A DNA stretch of 64,000 bases, taken from the NCBI GenBank assembly GCA_950295325.1, contig OX485803.1:20832001-20896000 (forward strand), given 5' to 3'. The stretch's first letter is position 1. Each line of letters starts with the position of its first letter. Both the position numbers and the translations under genes were made by a program. This document shows positions 1 to 10,704 of the stretch, one piece after another. This DNA comes from Polytrichum commune. Its lineage: Eukaryota; Streptophyta; Polytrichopsida; Polytrichales; Polytrichaceae. The notes below the pieces were generated by a model. It searched no databases and had not been told where the DNA came from. It was given only the letters and a program-made list of their open reading frames with translations.

Positions 1-37
1 CACACATTACTGTTTCCCGTAATCGCGGACAACAAAG

Positions 38-695
38 CGAAAAGTCAATAACGTTGCGTAGTAAGCGTCTCTGACTGCTAATAGTAAATAAATACAACAA
101 ATGCATATTTCTTTACTACATGTCGTGATATCTACTTCACTGAGTGGAATAATATTTACATCAACCAGTGATTTCTGGCCTACATTCTGAGGTCATGTGG
201 TTGTCGTATGTCTTTGTTATGTATTACTAGTAGTGAAGTGTATATGACTTTGCCAAGTCATATGTTTTTAATGCAAATGATTGCGTTTATTGTATCGAAT
301 AATATGGGGTTCACTTGACATAGTGATATGTTCCTGGCATACACATTATATTGCCACTGGTCATACTAGACAATAACTTTGCGTAGTAAGCGTCTGTTAC
401 TGGTAGGAGAGAATAAATATGGAAATGACATATATTTCTTACTTGATGAAGTGATATCTACTTTACTATGTAAAGTAATGTTGACAACAAACTTTGGTGT
501 TTTCCCTACGTTGTGAGGTCATATGGTCTTCATATATCTTTAGGGTTTATTATTAGTAGTTAACTTCATGTTCACTTTGCTAAGTGTCATGTTTATGATG
601 CAAATGATTGCGTTTACTGCAACTAGTAACATGAGGATGACTCATTAAGGTCATATGCTTGTGGCATGCACCATGTATTTCCATTTATCATACAA
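38..695. repeat. Diverged tandem repeat, ~325-bp unit, two units
   Basis: The words CAATAACNTTGCGTAGTAAG at 46 and 371 start two collinear units 325 bp apart. Further shared blocks in the same order include a GTGATATCTAC block, a TGAGGTCATRTGGT block and a GCAAATGATTGCGTTTA block. The units have drifted substantially. No ORF of note lies inside. The array probably continues to the left of the window. A satellite or old segmental tandem duplication is the simplest reading. Confidence 0.75.
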
Positions 696-1326
696 AATAC
701 AGTCACCTACAAAATGCAGTCACACAAACATGGTAATGATGTTAAAAAACCAAATCATATTTATACAATAGTATGTCATGAATGTTTTACAAATCGCTAC
801 TAACAATGGTAAGCACTAAATTCCAAAGGGGTCAATATCTAAAAATCAACATAGGTCTACAAATCCACTCCACACTCACGTATCCGCACACAACCTTACC
901 CAGTCACCTGCCCAAAGAATGAAATGGCCCTTTGCTTGGCCAATTGTAACCTCCCCTTCGTGGCAATGGGAGGTTTATCACCCCGACGCTTATCCATCAA
1001 TTTTTTGTCTCCTTCTTTCTCCATTTTCTTCGAGCCATTTTTTGATGGGCTATACCTCAATTTCTCTGCAATGTTTATTCAACCATTTTAGCCTTACATT
1101 GATTAATGCATTGTAAACTAATGTAGAGAACGACATTAATGTTAGTTCTACCGAACATGGCCGAAAGTTTTAGAATTTCCTAGTTTTAGAATTTCCTACA
1201 GCTGGTTCTTAGTATGCACCACTTCTTACATAAATGTATATCTCTTTAAATCCATCTCTAATGTCTAAACACTCCACGGCTTTATGGCTATCACATTACT
1301 GCTTCTAGTAATATATAACAACTATG

Positions 1327-1460
1327 TTGCAGGCCAATAACTATACGTAGTAAGCGTCAGTGACTATGGGTAGTAAAAAAAATACGACAATGACCATTAT
1401 TGCATACTGGCTACAGTGATACTTCACCATGTGGAGTTATGTTTACATAAAAATATAACT
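1327..1460. repeat. Third partial copy of the ~325-bp repeat
   Basis: CAATAACTATACGTAGTAAGCGTC at 1335, followed by the same AGTGATACTTCACCATGTG block as the units at 46 and 371, marks a third partial copy. It lies 964 bp after the second, close to three unit lengths, and stops just before the CA microsatellite. The intervening 700-1330 has no recognisable unit or gene. Confidence 0.6.
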
Positions 1461-1484
1461 TAGAATAAACACTCAGAATAATGC

Positions 1485-1633
<149 letters not shown>

Positions 1634-2581
1634 TTTCATTCATACAAATATATAAACATACCTTTGTCATTGGATTTGGTGAAGACATGGGGTTGCATAC
1701 TCCAAGTTCCTCGCTTTTGATTTATCTCTTATATCCACACTAACACTCTTATAGTCATACACACATTCTCATTTATTTCCTCACACATTTATGGTAAACC
1801 CTAATATTACAAATATTGGATTCCACACTCTAAGTTCCTCACTTTCGGCTTGTCTCTCATATCCACACTTACACTTGTTGAGTAACAACATTATAAGAGA
1901 GAAAAGAGGCACAATAGAGAAGCCAACGACAACATACATCACCAAGAGGAGAAAATAATCACCATTGAAACGAAAAATGAGCACCGAAGACAAGAGGAAC
2001 TCGGAAAGCCCTCGGCCACGGTTTTAGGCCCCCTTTCCACGGATATACAAGGAAGTCGCGCGGTTATAGGGCCCCTTACCCACGGCAATGGGTCCCCAGC
2101 GGTCTAGTGAAGGAAACTTAGAACTTAAAGATGGAAGATCACTATGTAAGTATGAAAGGTCTTATATGAGGAATATATAGGAGTATATAGGGATATTAGA
2201 AAGTATATAGGACTAGGATTACATTCCATTAGTATGAGTATACGAGATTTTGTTCAAGGACAATTATGAAAGAAGAATATTTAAGCAATTACGAGGAGTA
2301 TATAAGTATTAAGGAGTATATAGAAATATGGTACATTCTACTAGTATGATCATTGGAATTTAAATCAATCAATATGAAGATTTGATGGATTCTTAAAAAT
2401 GATTTGGAATGTAGCCACGACAAAGATATAGTGGAATCTTAGAAAGACGAACATTAGAGTGGTAAAACGGTTATAACCGTTTATAATAGATATCATCTAC
2501 CTATGTCGGAGATAGGTAGTTATCTAGGAAAGTAGAGTTAACAACCATTTTAAATATAGATTTTGGGTTAGGAAGAAAATA

Positions 2582-2593
2582 CTATATAAAGGG
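2582..2593 (+). promoter_or_regulatory. TATA-like element of possible LTR promoter
   Basis: CTATATAAAGGG followed about 100 bp later by a TCTCTCCTCTCGG pyrimidine tract. This combination is typical of plant LTR promoters, but no element boundaries were identified, so the assignment is tentative. Confidence 0.3.
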
Positions 2594-3954
2594 AACATTT
2601 TTAAGAGACTACACCTCATTTTCAATACGACGAAGCTATCTTAAATTTGAGTGTCAAAAATACTTGAGTTCCTTTTGTATCTCTCCTCTCGGAGTACTTT
2701 TGCAATATACTATCTTTTCCACAAATATGTGTGATCTATCTCTGTCTCTCAATTAGACTTACAAGTTGTTAAGCGGTACTTGGAACTTAAGTGATTAAGC
2801 AACCGAGAGAAGAGTAGACTCTTCTGAGCAAGAATTCAAAAGATTAGTGTGTGAGGGTGAGAACAAAGCGCTCAAGGATATTCGGAGAATCAATGGAACT
2901 TTGAGAGATGTTGTTATGATGAAGCAAACGTCAATTCATACAACGTGAATGAAGGAAACAAGATTGTCTCTTAAAAGTGGAAGTTATCATTGAACTCCTC
3001 AAAAGGGAATTATCCAAATATAAAGTGATAGAGTGATTAAGATTGAGTTGATAAGACTTGCATGCATATTTCAATTAAATTGAGAGTAAGACTTCTTAAA
3101 TATTACTAAGAAAGAGATACAATTAATTGAGAGAAACTTCTCAATATAAACTACCTATATATATTATGTGACTTATGGATGATAGTTGAACTTACTCATA
3201 TTCAATTCTTTAAGTAAATTATAAGGATAGTAACAAAGATTTTATTGATACTAACAAAGATTGATTGATTAACTACTCACAACGATTGTTATTGAAACTT
3301 CTTACCTTTAAGATTCTTGTGAGTTATTGGATGTCATTACAAGTGAAAGATTAACTATCAAAGAAAAGAGTTCTCTCTCTTGAGCAAAACTCAAGAGAGT
3401 TATAATTACTCTCGTCATCAAGAAACACTTTGAAGTAAAAACGTGACATTGCAAAACAATCAATGGTGTTTTGGATATAAGGTTATAACCACTATATGTT
3501 ACACATATCAAAGTTACAATACTATAAGTAGTAACATTTGAGCTTAAAAAAGAATATTCAATAACACAATATCTTTCTTATTATTATAAGTTATGGAGCA
3601 ATATTATAAAGTATGTGATTGACGTTTATGAACTACGAACTTAACTCCTTGAAGACTTATATAACCTATTGAAAATTATATTGTTATCAATGATATTGTT
3701 ATACCTCTTGAAACCTTCTCTAATCTAATTGTTCTTATTATCAATGATGCCTTACATGGAGAGTGAGAATATATGATAATGAGAATGTGTTCACTCCAAT
3801 AATTATATTCATATCACAAGGAGAAGAGAGAGATTACTAATTCGAGACCGAGCATATTAATGAGACACGGTAGTTCTCAAGCGAATATAAATTTACATGA
3901 TGTCTCATCGTGAGTCTTCTTAGCTAATTACAAAGGAACGACCCACGGCGTTCA

Positions 3955-4190
3955 TCTACACTTCCATTCTCATACTCACAACTACATTTTCACTCCTACC
4001 CACATACACATTCTTACTCACATTCTTACACTAACACACACATTATCACATATTCTCATTCACACTCTCACACTCTCATACTCACACACATACATTATCA
4101 TTCACACTCTCAAACACATTTTCATTCATACTTTCACATACTCCCTCACACTCACACACACTCACACTCACACACTCATACACACTAACG
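3955..4190. repeat. Low-complexity CACTCA/CATTCTCA-rich tract
   Basis: Imperfect short repeats of CACACTCTCA and CATTCTCATTCA dominate this stretch on the plus strand. There is no open frame of interest. A similar flavour is seen at 1740-1880. Confidence 0.6.
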
Positions 4191-4653
4191 GGTCATTTTT
4201 TGTGAGTATTCTGTCTAAAACCCTGAAACACATGACAATTGGACTTAACATTCTCTCCATGTGGACCACTTCACTACCCACAGTCATGCACGTTCTATTG
4301 GACGTTCCCAAACACGTTTACAAGAGCGTTCCCAACTGAATTGTTGTCCCACTTCACTACTATGACTCCGCAAAGTTAATTCGGACATCAAATGAGCCCA
4401 TGTGGATTTCTATAATTCCTCCAATCACTGTTTATAGTAGTAAAAGACATGTAGTGAAGTAGGTGTTGGAATAAAAGACGTGTTTTGTAGTAGTGTTAAT
4501 TTTTATTTTTTCCAAAGCATCCTAATGTTCATGTCCACATTATCTCCTCTAAATACATGTTATTGCAAACAAAGGATACCAATCCTAGGAGTAAGACTAC
4601 CAATGTAGTCTTTAATTACTCCAACTTTGTGATCATTGTTGATGCCCCGAACA

Positions 4654-5154
4654 TTAATTGAAAAGAGGTGTAAGTTCATAACGAGGATGTGGAAGATGGG
4701 GGGATGTTATCCGAGCCAAACTCGCTTGTGTTTTTGGAAGAGGATCTACTGAAGTTTCTCCACAACTTGAAGCTAGGCGCCACCTCGTTGTTTTGTTGAG
4801 TCTTCTTGCAAGTGGAGGACTAAATGCCCCAAACACATCGTCATCTTGCTTAGTTTTTGATGAGCTCCACCAATTAGGATAAGTGCCTCCACACTTCTGA
4901 AACTTTGGGTGGATGTATGCATTGTATTTGAGGGAAGAAGTGATAGGGCATGCTCATCCATGGCACCGGGGGCAACGGTGGCGAGGTCATAGCAGACATA
5001 TCATCCACAACATCCATGAATACCTCAAGATTCTCCTCCTCAATCAAACCTATGCGCTTGAGTATAGAGGTTGAGCATCCTACCTTCATGAGTGGTTCCT
5101 TGTCATCACAAACACCGGGGAGCAAGAATGTAGGTGTTGAGGAGGACGTATCCC
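4654..5154 (-). pseudogene. LINE ORF1-like remnant, downstream fragment
   Basis: Overlapping minus-strand frames (up to 83 aa) carry an acidic, proline-containing composition (EEENLEVFMDVVDDMSA, then PPLPPVPW), broken by frameshifts and stops. The fragment abuts exactly the ATCCC target duplication of the TGTGAG unit at 5155-6736. It is therefore the continuation of the minus-strand frame at 6742-7434 that this insertion split. No domain is recognisable in this part, and the assignment to the LINE ORF1 rests on colinearity with the DUF4283-like segment at 9.6-10.25 kb. Confidence 0.4.
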
Positions 5155-5285
5155 TGTGAGGCCAAACCCACCACCCTTAAGCGTCCTAGTCCGGGTGATG
5201 GCTTTGAGAATCACATTCAATTCCTAATACCATAATGTGAATTGCTATATGGCTCTCATGTCCGAGGTATTAACTTCATCTCAAC

Positions 5286-5450
5286 TCAACTTGCTTTGTT
5301 ATTGTGAGCATCGTTGCTCGTAGTGGAATTTGATTTCTCAAGGGTCCAACCCGCGGCCTTGGCCACACATGCCCTTAAAGAGATCCCTCTAGACTTCTTG
5401 ATTTTTACTTCCTTTATTTTGTCCTTGCTAGGATCCTCCACATTCTCCAT
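5286..5450 (-). CDS. Conserved 54-aa small ORF of TGTGAG unit A
   Basis: The ATG at 5450 opens a 54-residue frame beginning MENVEDPSKD, then a lysine-rich stretch (KIKEVKIKK), then the conserved core GISLRACVAKAAGWTLE at about residues 23-39, and ends NNKAS. The ORF length of 165 nt is identical in four copies of the element. Differences from the other copies are dominated by third-position synonymous changes, so the peptide itself appears to have been selected. No known domain is recognised. The basic N-terminal half and predicted helix-like core could suit nucleic-acid or protein binding, but that is speculation. In element-sense orientation it lies near the 3' end. A short stem AAGTGTTTTT...ACACT is conserved just upstream of the start. 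Confidence 0.6.
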   Translation of the reverse strand: MENVEDPSKDKIKEVKIKKSRGISLRACVAKAAGWTLEKSNSTTSNDAHNNKAS

Positions 5451-5689
5451 TAATTGTGCACGTGATTTATTCCAACCAAAGAGTACGAGTGTTTAAAAAC
5501 ACTTACCTCAATGGGTAACCACCAACACATTCAAAAGTCACACACACTTCTACTTTCCTAATGAATCCAACTTTACCTAAAAACCAAGATGGCATGAAAG
5601 AATCTAGTATGGTCTAGCAATCCCGCAAGGGATTAGCCTAACTACCACCCCCATAGTAGCCTAACTTATTAAAGCTAACGAACTAACTT

Positions 5690-6040
5690 AAGCCCAGCCG
5701 GAGTACAGTCCAGCAGCCCAGCTGCCTTGGCCTTGGCCCAGCAGAAATACAGTCCAGCAGCTCAGCTGCCTTGGCCTTAGGCCCAACATAAATATAGTCC
5801 AGCAGCTCAGCTCCTTGGCCTTGGCCCAGCAGAAATACAGTCCAGCAGCCTAGCTGCCTTGGCCTTGGCCCAGCAGAAATACAGTCCAGCAGCCCAGCTG
5901 CCTTGGCCTTGGCCCATCATAAATACAGTCCAGCAGCCCAGCTGCCTTGGCCTTGGCCCATCATAAATACAGTCCAGCAGCTCAGCTGCCTTGGCCTTAG
6001 GCCCAGCAGAAATACAGTCCAGCAGCCTTGGCTGCCCTTA
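5690..6040. repeat. Minisatellite inside TGTGAG unit A, ~44-bp unit
   Basis: Seven or so units built from AATACAGTCCAGCAG, CCCAGCTGCC and TTGGCCTTGGCCCA. They vary by single bases and small length changes. Equivalent positions in the other four TGTGAG units hold arrays of different units, most sharing the word GCCCAGCTGCC or GGCAGCTG. Confidence 0.9.
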
Positions 6041-6741
6041 ATAAACCCCTCTCATCAACTAATCAAAGGTTTTCTAAATTCTTCTTTTCTTTTCTTTCCT
6101 TTGCTTCTAAGTCATGAACTAATTTAACACACTACTTTCACTAACTACCACCTAATCACTACATGCAATCTTAAGCTCTAAGAGCTCACTCACTTGGGAG
6201 GCCTTAAGAGAGAGAGCTTAACTAATTAACTTCACTAAAACTAATAGCCCACACACATGGCTCAAGCTCTTAAGAGCTTGCTCCCTTGAGAACGCTTGAT
6301 GGAGAGAGTGGTAAATGAGAGAAAAAACACCTTAAGTAGCAAAGAGGGAGAGAGGGAGAGAGGGAGAGAGAGGTGAGGATAGGGTGAGAGGATTAGCACC
6401 TCCAATCACAATCCCTTAACCTTCTCCTCCAAAGTATGAACTAATCCCCATCCACCAAGCTTCCTTCTTCCTAAACTAATAAGGTGGATCCAAAAGTGGG
6501 CATTTAACCCGCGGAGCTCACCTTGCTTCACCTTACCCCCTACTCACATTATCAAGGCATACTCTTATTGAATTCAACCTTGAAATAATCACACAACACA
6601 TTCTAAAGCCTAAACTTAAATCCAAACCACACTTCACTCTTTTTATGTTTTGTGAATAATCATAACACATCAAAGTCAAACTAAAATTGGTTTCGAAGAG
6701 TTAATCACCACATGTGGGCACCATTTTGGGCTCACAATCCC

Positions 6742-7434
6742 CCCACCCCCCCCCCCTTCCGACATGTTAGCAAGAAGAGGGATAACATCTATGGATTGGC
6801 TAGGGGTGGGAGCTAGGCTTTGGGTCAAGGACATAATTGACAATCAAGTCATCCTCCTAATTGTCCATCCTCTTTGATTTTCCCCAACTAATTAAGAGAA
6901 TCATTTACCTCACCTACAAAAGGAACAATTTCAAGGGAGGATGAAATTCTAGTAGGGTCAAAGTCCAGGGCACCCTCATCTTCAGTATCTCTTATGTTTG
7001 TCCCAGAGACTTTGCGCAGTGATCATTTCATGCTCATGGGCCCAATCCTTGCATTGTGTACCATTTCCTTTGAGGGTTCCATTCCATCACCTGCTTTTTT
7101 TGAGTTTGTCAAGGTTGGTGAGTAAGTGACTAGTACCTCTTTGGAGGTAGAAGCTTTAGAATATTGTCCTAGGGGCTTGGTCTTCTCCAACCTCGTTCTA
7201 CGACCATCCTTATGGAAATTTAAATCATGTTCATTGAGGAAGTGAGAAGAATTTTTTGGACCCCAAAGCACTGCCTTGCTAATTGACCAAGGCCTCCACT
7301 TTGGCTTTACCCTTAGCATGTTTTTGAGTGACTAAGGTGAAGCCGTCAAAATTGGACGACTTGGACGAGGTAGGAGCCAAGCCTTTGTGACCAAATTTCT
7401 TAAAAACTTGCTCAACTGCCTTGGCCAATTCTCC
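6742..7434 (-). pseudogene. LINE ORF1-like remnant, middle fragment
   Basis: Minus-strand frames of 61 and 98 aa overlap and read collinearly: GELAKAVEQVFKKFGHKG then a Lys/Ser/Thr-rich hydrophilic region (KGKAKVEA, RRTRLEKTKPLG). Such charged linkers usually follow the zinc knuckle in plant LINE ORF1 proteins. Both ends stop precisely at TGTGAG-unit insertions (ATCCC duplication on the left, AAGGG on the right). Frameshifts and stops make it non-functional. A poly-C run (CCCCCCACCCCCCCCCCC) at 6739-6756 adjoins the left insertion. Confidence 0.5.
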
Positions 7435-8140
7435 AAGGGTGTGAGCCCAAAAGGGTGCCCACATTTAGTCTTAGACCCTTGAAACGTTAGTTGATGCACT
7501 TTGAAGTAGCATGTTACTTCACAAAAATATAAAAAGAGTGAAATGTTAGTCTTAGAAGTACCATGTTGTAAGAGGCTAGGATGTGAGTTGTTATTGTGTT
7601 TTTACCTTCGGAAGGATTTGAGTGAATGAGGATAGGTAAGGAGAACTTGGATTGAGTAGTTAGTGAGTAGGCTAGTACAAATGGATGGAGACAACCAAAG
7701 TGACTCAAGAGGCAAGTGCATTCGAATTGGGATGAATGGAGGATCACATGGAGCGCACAAGTGGACCACCTCATCATGGCCACTTAATGGGGAAGGCCCA
7801 AGGAAGAATGCAAGGTGGAGGATAAGCAAATTCTCAAAGCACCAATCAAATCACGAGTTAAGCATCGTGGTTTGAATTAAGTGGTGAGCGACGATTTGGG
7901 AAAGTAAGGGGAGAAAGTTATGGCGGCGGAAAGCGAAGGAGGCTAAGTTTGGGTTGAAGCATCCCAAGTTTGGTAAAGTGTGGTAGGTAGAAAGCCAAGG
8001 CTAGTTAAATGTTCGAATTAGGATCCTTGTTGATCATTTGAGGGAGGAAGGCTTAGAAGATAGGATTGGCGCCTACTAAGTAGGAGGAAATCTCAAGGGC
8101 TTATCGTGAGCCTTGAGGGTGCTCACCCCCTCAAGCTTAC

Positions 8141-8150
8141 TATATAATCC
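8141..8150 (+). promoter_or_regulatory. TATA-like box of TGTGAG unit B
   Basis: TATATAATCC about 700 bp into the unit, followed by CT-rich sequence (TTCTTCCCTCACTCATCCTC), the arrangement of a U3/R boundary. It points towards the small ORF 0.9-1.05 kb downstream. Confidence 0.45.
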
Positions 8151-8649
8151 CTCATTCTTCCCTCACTCATCCTCTCTTTCCTTTGTGCTCCAAGGCACCC
8201 CACGAGTTATAAGTGTAGGTGTGGGAAGCCATATTGGAGCACATGTGTGTGCTTAGTTTTTAGTTTGAGAGCCAAGGCTTGTTAGCCTTGAAGAGGGCTT
8301 GACCTCTTGGTAGAATTAGTGTTGACGTGAAGGATTTTAAAGTTAATTCATGATTCCAATTTGTGGTACTTAAAGTTCATGTTTTGAATACACGTGGTTG
8401 CAAGTTCCATGTTTAAGAGTTGAGCACTTGATGTTGTGATGAGTGCAAAAATATACTTGTGTGGATTAGTTAGTCTTAGTGAAGTTAGGAAATTCTCTCT
8501 CCCCCTCTCCTCTCTAGGATTTTAGGATTTTAGGATTAGAGAAGAATTGTGTGATTAGAAAGGGGTTGTTAGTAGAATTAGGGAAATTAGGTAGGAAGAT
8601 TAGTTAAGGGCTTGAATAATTAATGAGGTAGTTGGGGATTACAACTACA

Positions 8650-8895
8650 AAGTTGTGGGTTCATGAAGGACCTGGGTTTATGAAGGACCTGGGTTTGTTT
8701 AGTTAGAAAGTAAAGAGCTGGGTTTATGAAGGACCTGGGTTTGTTTAGTTAGAAGCTAAGGAGCTGGGTTCATGAAGGAGCTGGGTTTATGAAGGAGCTG
8801 GGTTTGTTTAGTTAGAAGCTAAGAAGCTGGGTTTATGAAGGAGCTGGGTTTATGAAGGAGCTAGGTTTATGTAATTAGAAAGTAAAGAGATGGGT
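8650..8895. repeat. Minisatellite inside TGTGAG unit B
   Basis: Repeated blocks of GAAGGAGCTGGGTTTATG and GTTTAGTTAGAAGCTAAGGA in changing order, with unit lengths of about 18 and 48 bp nested in one another. It occupies the same position within the element as the unrelated arrays of the other TGTGAG units. Confidence 0.85.
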
Positions 8896-9077
8896 TCATG
8901 AAGGAGCTTAGTAGATAGCCTACCTAATTAGCTCATAGACAAGTAGTTAGTTACATTATGCTAGTTAGTGTTATGTGTGGCTTTCACAAGTAAATGTATT
9001 TGAGATTGACTATAGAGAATAGTGTTTTTTTTAACACTTGCATCCTCTCTTTAAAAATAAACCACGTGCACAACTTA

Positions 9078-9155
9078 ATGGAGAATGTGGAGCACTCTCG
9101 CGATGGCAAGACAAAGGAAGCAAAGACCAAAGGTGCGAGGGAGAGATTGACATAA
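9078..9155 (+). CDS. N-terminal half of the element small ORF, truncated (25 aa)
   Basis: The conserved start context CACGTGCACAACTTAATGG opens MENVEHSRDGKTKEAKTKG, aligned with the first 20 residues of the 54-aa peptide of the other copies, then ERLT and a stop. The break occurs after the GCGAGG that in other copies is followed by the core. About 145 bp of extra sequence separates it from the core in the next ORF. Either this copy has gained a segment or the others have lost one. Confidence 0.35.
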   Translation: MENVEHSRDGKTKEAKTKGARERLT

Positions 9156-9188
9156 GTCACATAAGTATTTCTTAATACTTAAAGGCTT

Positions 9189-9401
9189 ATGTACGGTATG
9201 GAGACACCAAGTGAGACCTCTTATAGTAGCGATACGGAATACACAAGTGATAGTTCAAGTGGTAGTATAGAGTCAACGGCACGGACTCCATTTAGGAGAG
9301 GGATATCCTTAAGGGCTTGTGTAGCTAAAGCAGCCGGATGGACGTTAGAAGCAAACAAAGACAAAATAGCACCCGAGCATAAGGAGGTTAAAATAACATA
9401 G
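9189..9401 (+). CDS. Variant 70-aa small ORF with conserved core (TGTGAG unit B)
   Basis: The frame has a Ser/Thr/acid-rich N-terminus (SETSYSSDTEYTSDSSSG), then RRGISLRACVAKAAGWTLE, then a hydrophilic tail (KDKIAPEHKEVKIT). Residues 38-54 are identical to the core in unit A, while 12 of those 17 codons differ by synonymous changes only. The N-terminus and tail are unrelated to the 54-aa version, so the core is the conserved module. Function unknown. Confidence 0.5.
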   Translation: MYGMETPSETSYSSDTEYTSDSSSGSIESTARTPFRRGISLRACVAKAAGWTLEANKDKIAPEHKEVKIT

Positions 9402-9609
9402 TTAACTTGTGCATTCTCCACATACGTATTGAAATCGTACATTGAGTTGTTAAAAGTGAAATTCCAGTTAAATCCAAGACCACTTGAAGGGTGAACATTG
9501 CACTATGGACTCATCCAAGTCCAAATCGAATACCGCGGAGGAATGTGAGCCCAAACCCACTACTCGGACTACGGACGCTTAAGGGTGGGGGGTTTGGCCT
9601 CACAAAGGG

Positions 9610-10250
9610 CGAGGGACTAGGGGTTATGATCTCTTGACATTTTTGAACATCAAGGTGTGATACTGATCTCAAGGTAAAGGTACACTTGGCCAAGTAACTG
9701 GGGTTCTACTTGTATGTGACTAGCTTCCCAAACAATGTAGTAACCTAAACTTGACATGGGTTGCGGATGAGCCAAAGCTCCAGAACTGTAACGATTAGTT
9801 AGGATCTCCTTACATTGTATGATTGGGGGTTTTGTTGATAAACATAAGTGACACATGGTTGGAAGAGAATCATAATCAAAGATGGCTCTACAAAATACTC
9901 CAGGCTGGAGCGTGGTCAATTCCACATTTGTGGCCCATCCCCTCTCCACATTGACTGAGATGCAAAATCAAGGGTGCTTGAGCTTAAGATTGCTTTGATC
10001 ACTTCCTATTACGACCCTGATTTGCGTAGCATCCATTGAAGTAATTGTAGGTACTCAAGCAAGAGCCGTTTGATCATAATCCATGTGGGTATTTGTAGTC
10101 GAGAGGGACTACCAATATCAAAAGATGGAACCCATAGATGAAAAATACAAGTCCCAAAATCACTATGAAACGGGGTTTGCATTAGCACTTGTTTGGTTAT
10201 TTTTGGTTTGTCACAATACATATAGAAGAAGCCAAAACCAACTTTGTTAT
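9610..10250 (-). pseudogene. LINE ORF1-like remnant: DUF4283-like region and zinc knuckle
   Basis: Reading right to left, a frame at 10221-10009 contains HLWVPSFDIGSPSRLQIPTW followed by IMIKRLLLEYL. This matches the way DUF4283 proteins of plant LINE ORF1s read (tryptophan-proline-x-phenylalanine-aspartate, then a short proline/tryptophan strand). After a frameshift, 9949-9650 gives RAIFDYDSLPTMCHLC then PPIIQC, a zinc-knuckle arrangement CX2CX4-P-X4C in which the usual histidine is proline. ORF1 proteins bind RNA in LINE ribonucleoprotein particles. This copy is dead: frameshifted, with the knuckle residue lost and cut by the unit at 7440-9604. Upstream 10492-10704 may be its N-terminus but is not recognisable. 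Confidence 0.55.
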
Positions 10251-10704
10251 TGAAGCTAACTTGCCCTTGATTTCATTGTTCAAGGTTACAAACCAAGGTT
10301 CTAAAAAACCTCAATTAAGGCTTAGGTCCAATCAAATTCGCAATGAGAATATGATCAAAAAATTGAACTTTTGCTTGAAGAACACACATATTCAGGAGCT
10401 CACTACGGGAAAGCCTCAATACGTAGCCATTTGCATAATGTGTGTGTCATGTTGGAGGTAGTTCACTAATCTCTCTTTGGAAGGGGTTAATTCATGGCAG
10501 AGTTTTGTACTTTGGTGAAGTTGATCCTCCCACCTCTTTCATTTGTTCATCTCCATTTGAATTGTGTGTAAACTGACATGTCTCTGTAGACAAAGTATGT
10601 TGGCAACTTTGCTTATATTTTGAGCCATGTTCGAGTGCACACTTTTGGAAGCATGTGGCCTCATATAGCACTTCTTTGCCTGAGCCTAAATGTGGGAAAA
10701 ACAA

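Larger units (their letters stand above)
1640..4650. other. Long non-coding stretch with an LTR-like promoter segment
   Basis: No coding frame is convincing. A TATA-like CTATATAAAGGG at about 2582 is followed by a short pyrimidine-rich leader near 2680-2760, which resembles the U3/R part of an LTR, but I could not find paired ends or a target duplication. A GC-rich patch at about 2020-2110 (GGCCCCCTTTCCACGG and GGGCCCCTTACCCACGG) is unlike its surroundings. 3955-4190 is low-complexity CACTCA/CATTCTCA sequence. I see nothing else. Confidence 0.4.
5155..6736 (-). mobile_element. TGTGAG unit A (solo-LTR-like), minus orientation
   Basis: The unit starts TGTGAGGCCAAA and ends TTTTGGGCTCACA (TG...CA with an 11/12 terminal inverted repeat). 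It is flanked by a perfect 5-bp duplication ATCCC at 5150-5154 and 6737-6741. Five-base target duplications and TG/CA termini are the hallmarks of LTR retrotransposon integration. There is no second LTR and no internal region, so it appears as a solo LTR of 1582 bp. Homology to the other four units runs along its length, including the subterminal TTAATCACCACATGTGGGCACC block, the GAGAGAGGGAGAG purine tract at about 6345-6375 and a 54-codon ORF at 5286-5450. It carries a private minisatellite at 5690-6040. It interrupts the LINE-like frame. Confidence 0.88.
7440..9604 (+). mobile_element. TGTGAG unit B (solo-LTR-like), plus orientation, diverged
   Basis: The unit starts TGTGAGCCCAAAAGGGTGCCC, ends GTTTGGCCTCACA and is flanked by the perfect duplication AAGGG at 7435-7439 and 9605-9609. 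At 2165 bp it is longer and more diverged than its relatives. It keeps homologous landmarks: CACAAAAATATAAAAAGAG near the left end, a TATA-like TATATAATCC at 8141 followed by a CT-rich leader, CTCTCTCCCCCTCTCC at about 8494, and the small-ORF region near the right end. The TATA plus pyrimidine leader fixes plus as the sense orientation. Its minisatellite lies at 8650-8895. It splits the LINE-like frame between 7434 and 9610. Confidence 0.85.

Noticed and set aside
2582-4650. A full LTR retrotransposon starting near the TATA-like box
   Set aside because: No primer-binding site, coding domain, matching second LTR or target duplication could be found.
5155-6736. Interpretation of TGTGAG units as classical DNA transposons
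   Set aside because: The 12-bp terminal inverted repeat is suggestive, but 5-bp duplications, TG/CA ends, internal TATA and CT-rich leader fit an LTR better. It is kept only as an alternative in the findings.
6739-6756. Poly-C run next to unit A as a functional site
   Set aside because: It is a simple homopolymer of no evident role and also occurs at 26008.
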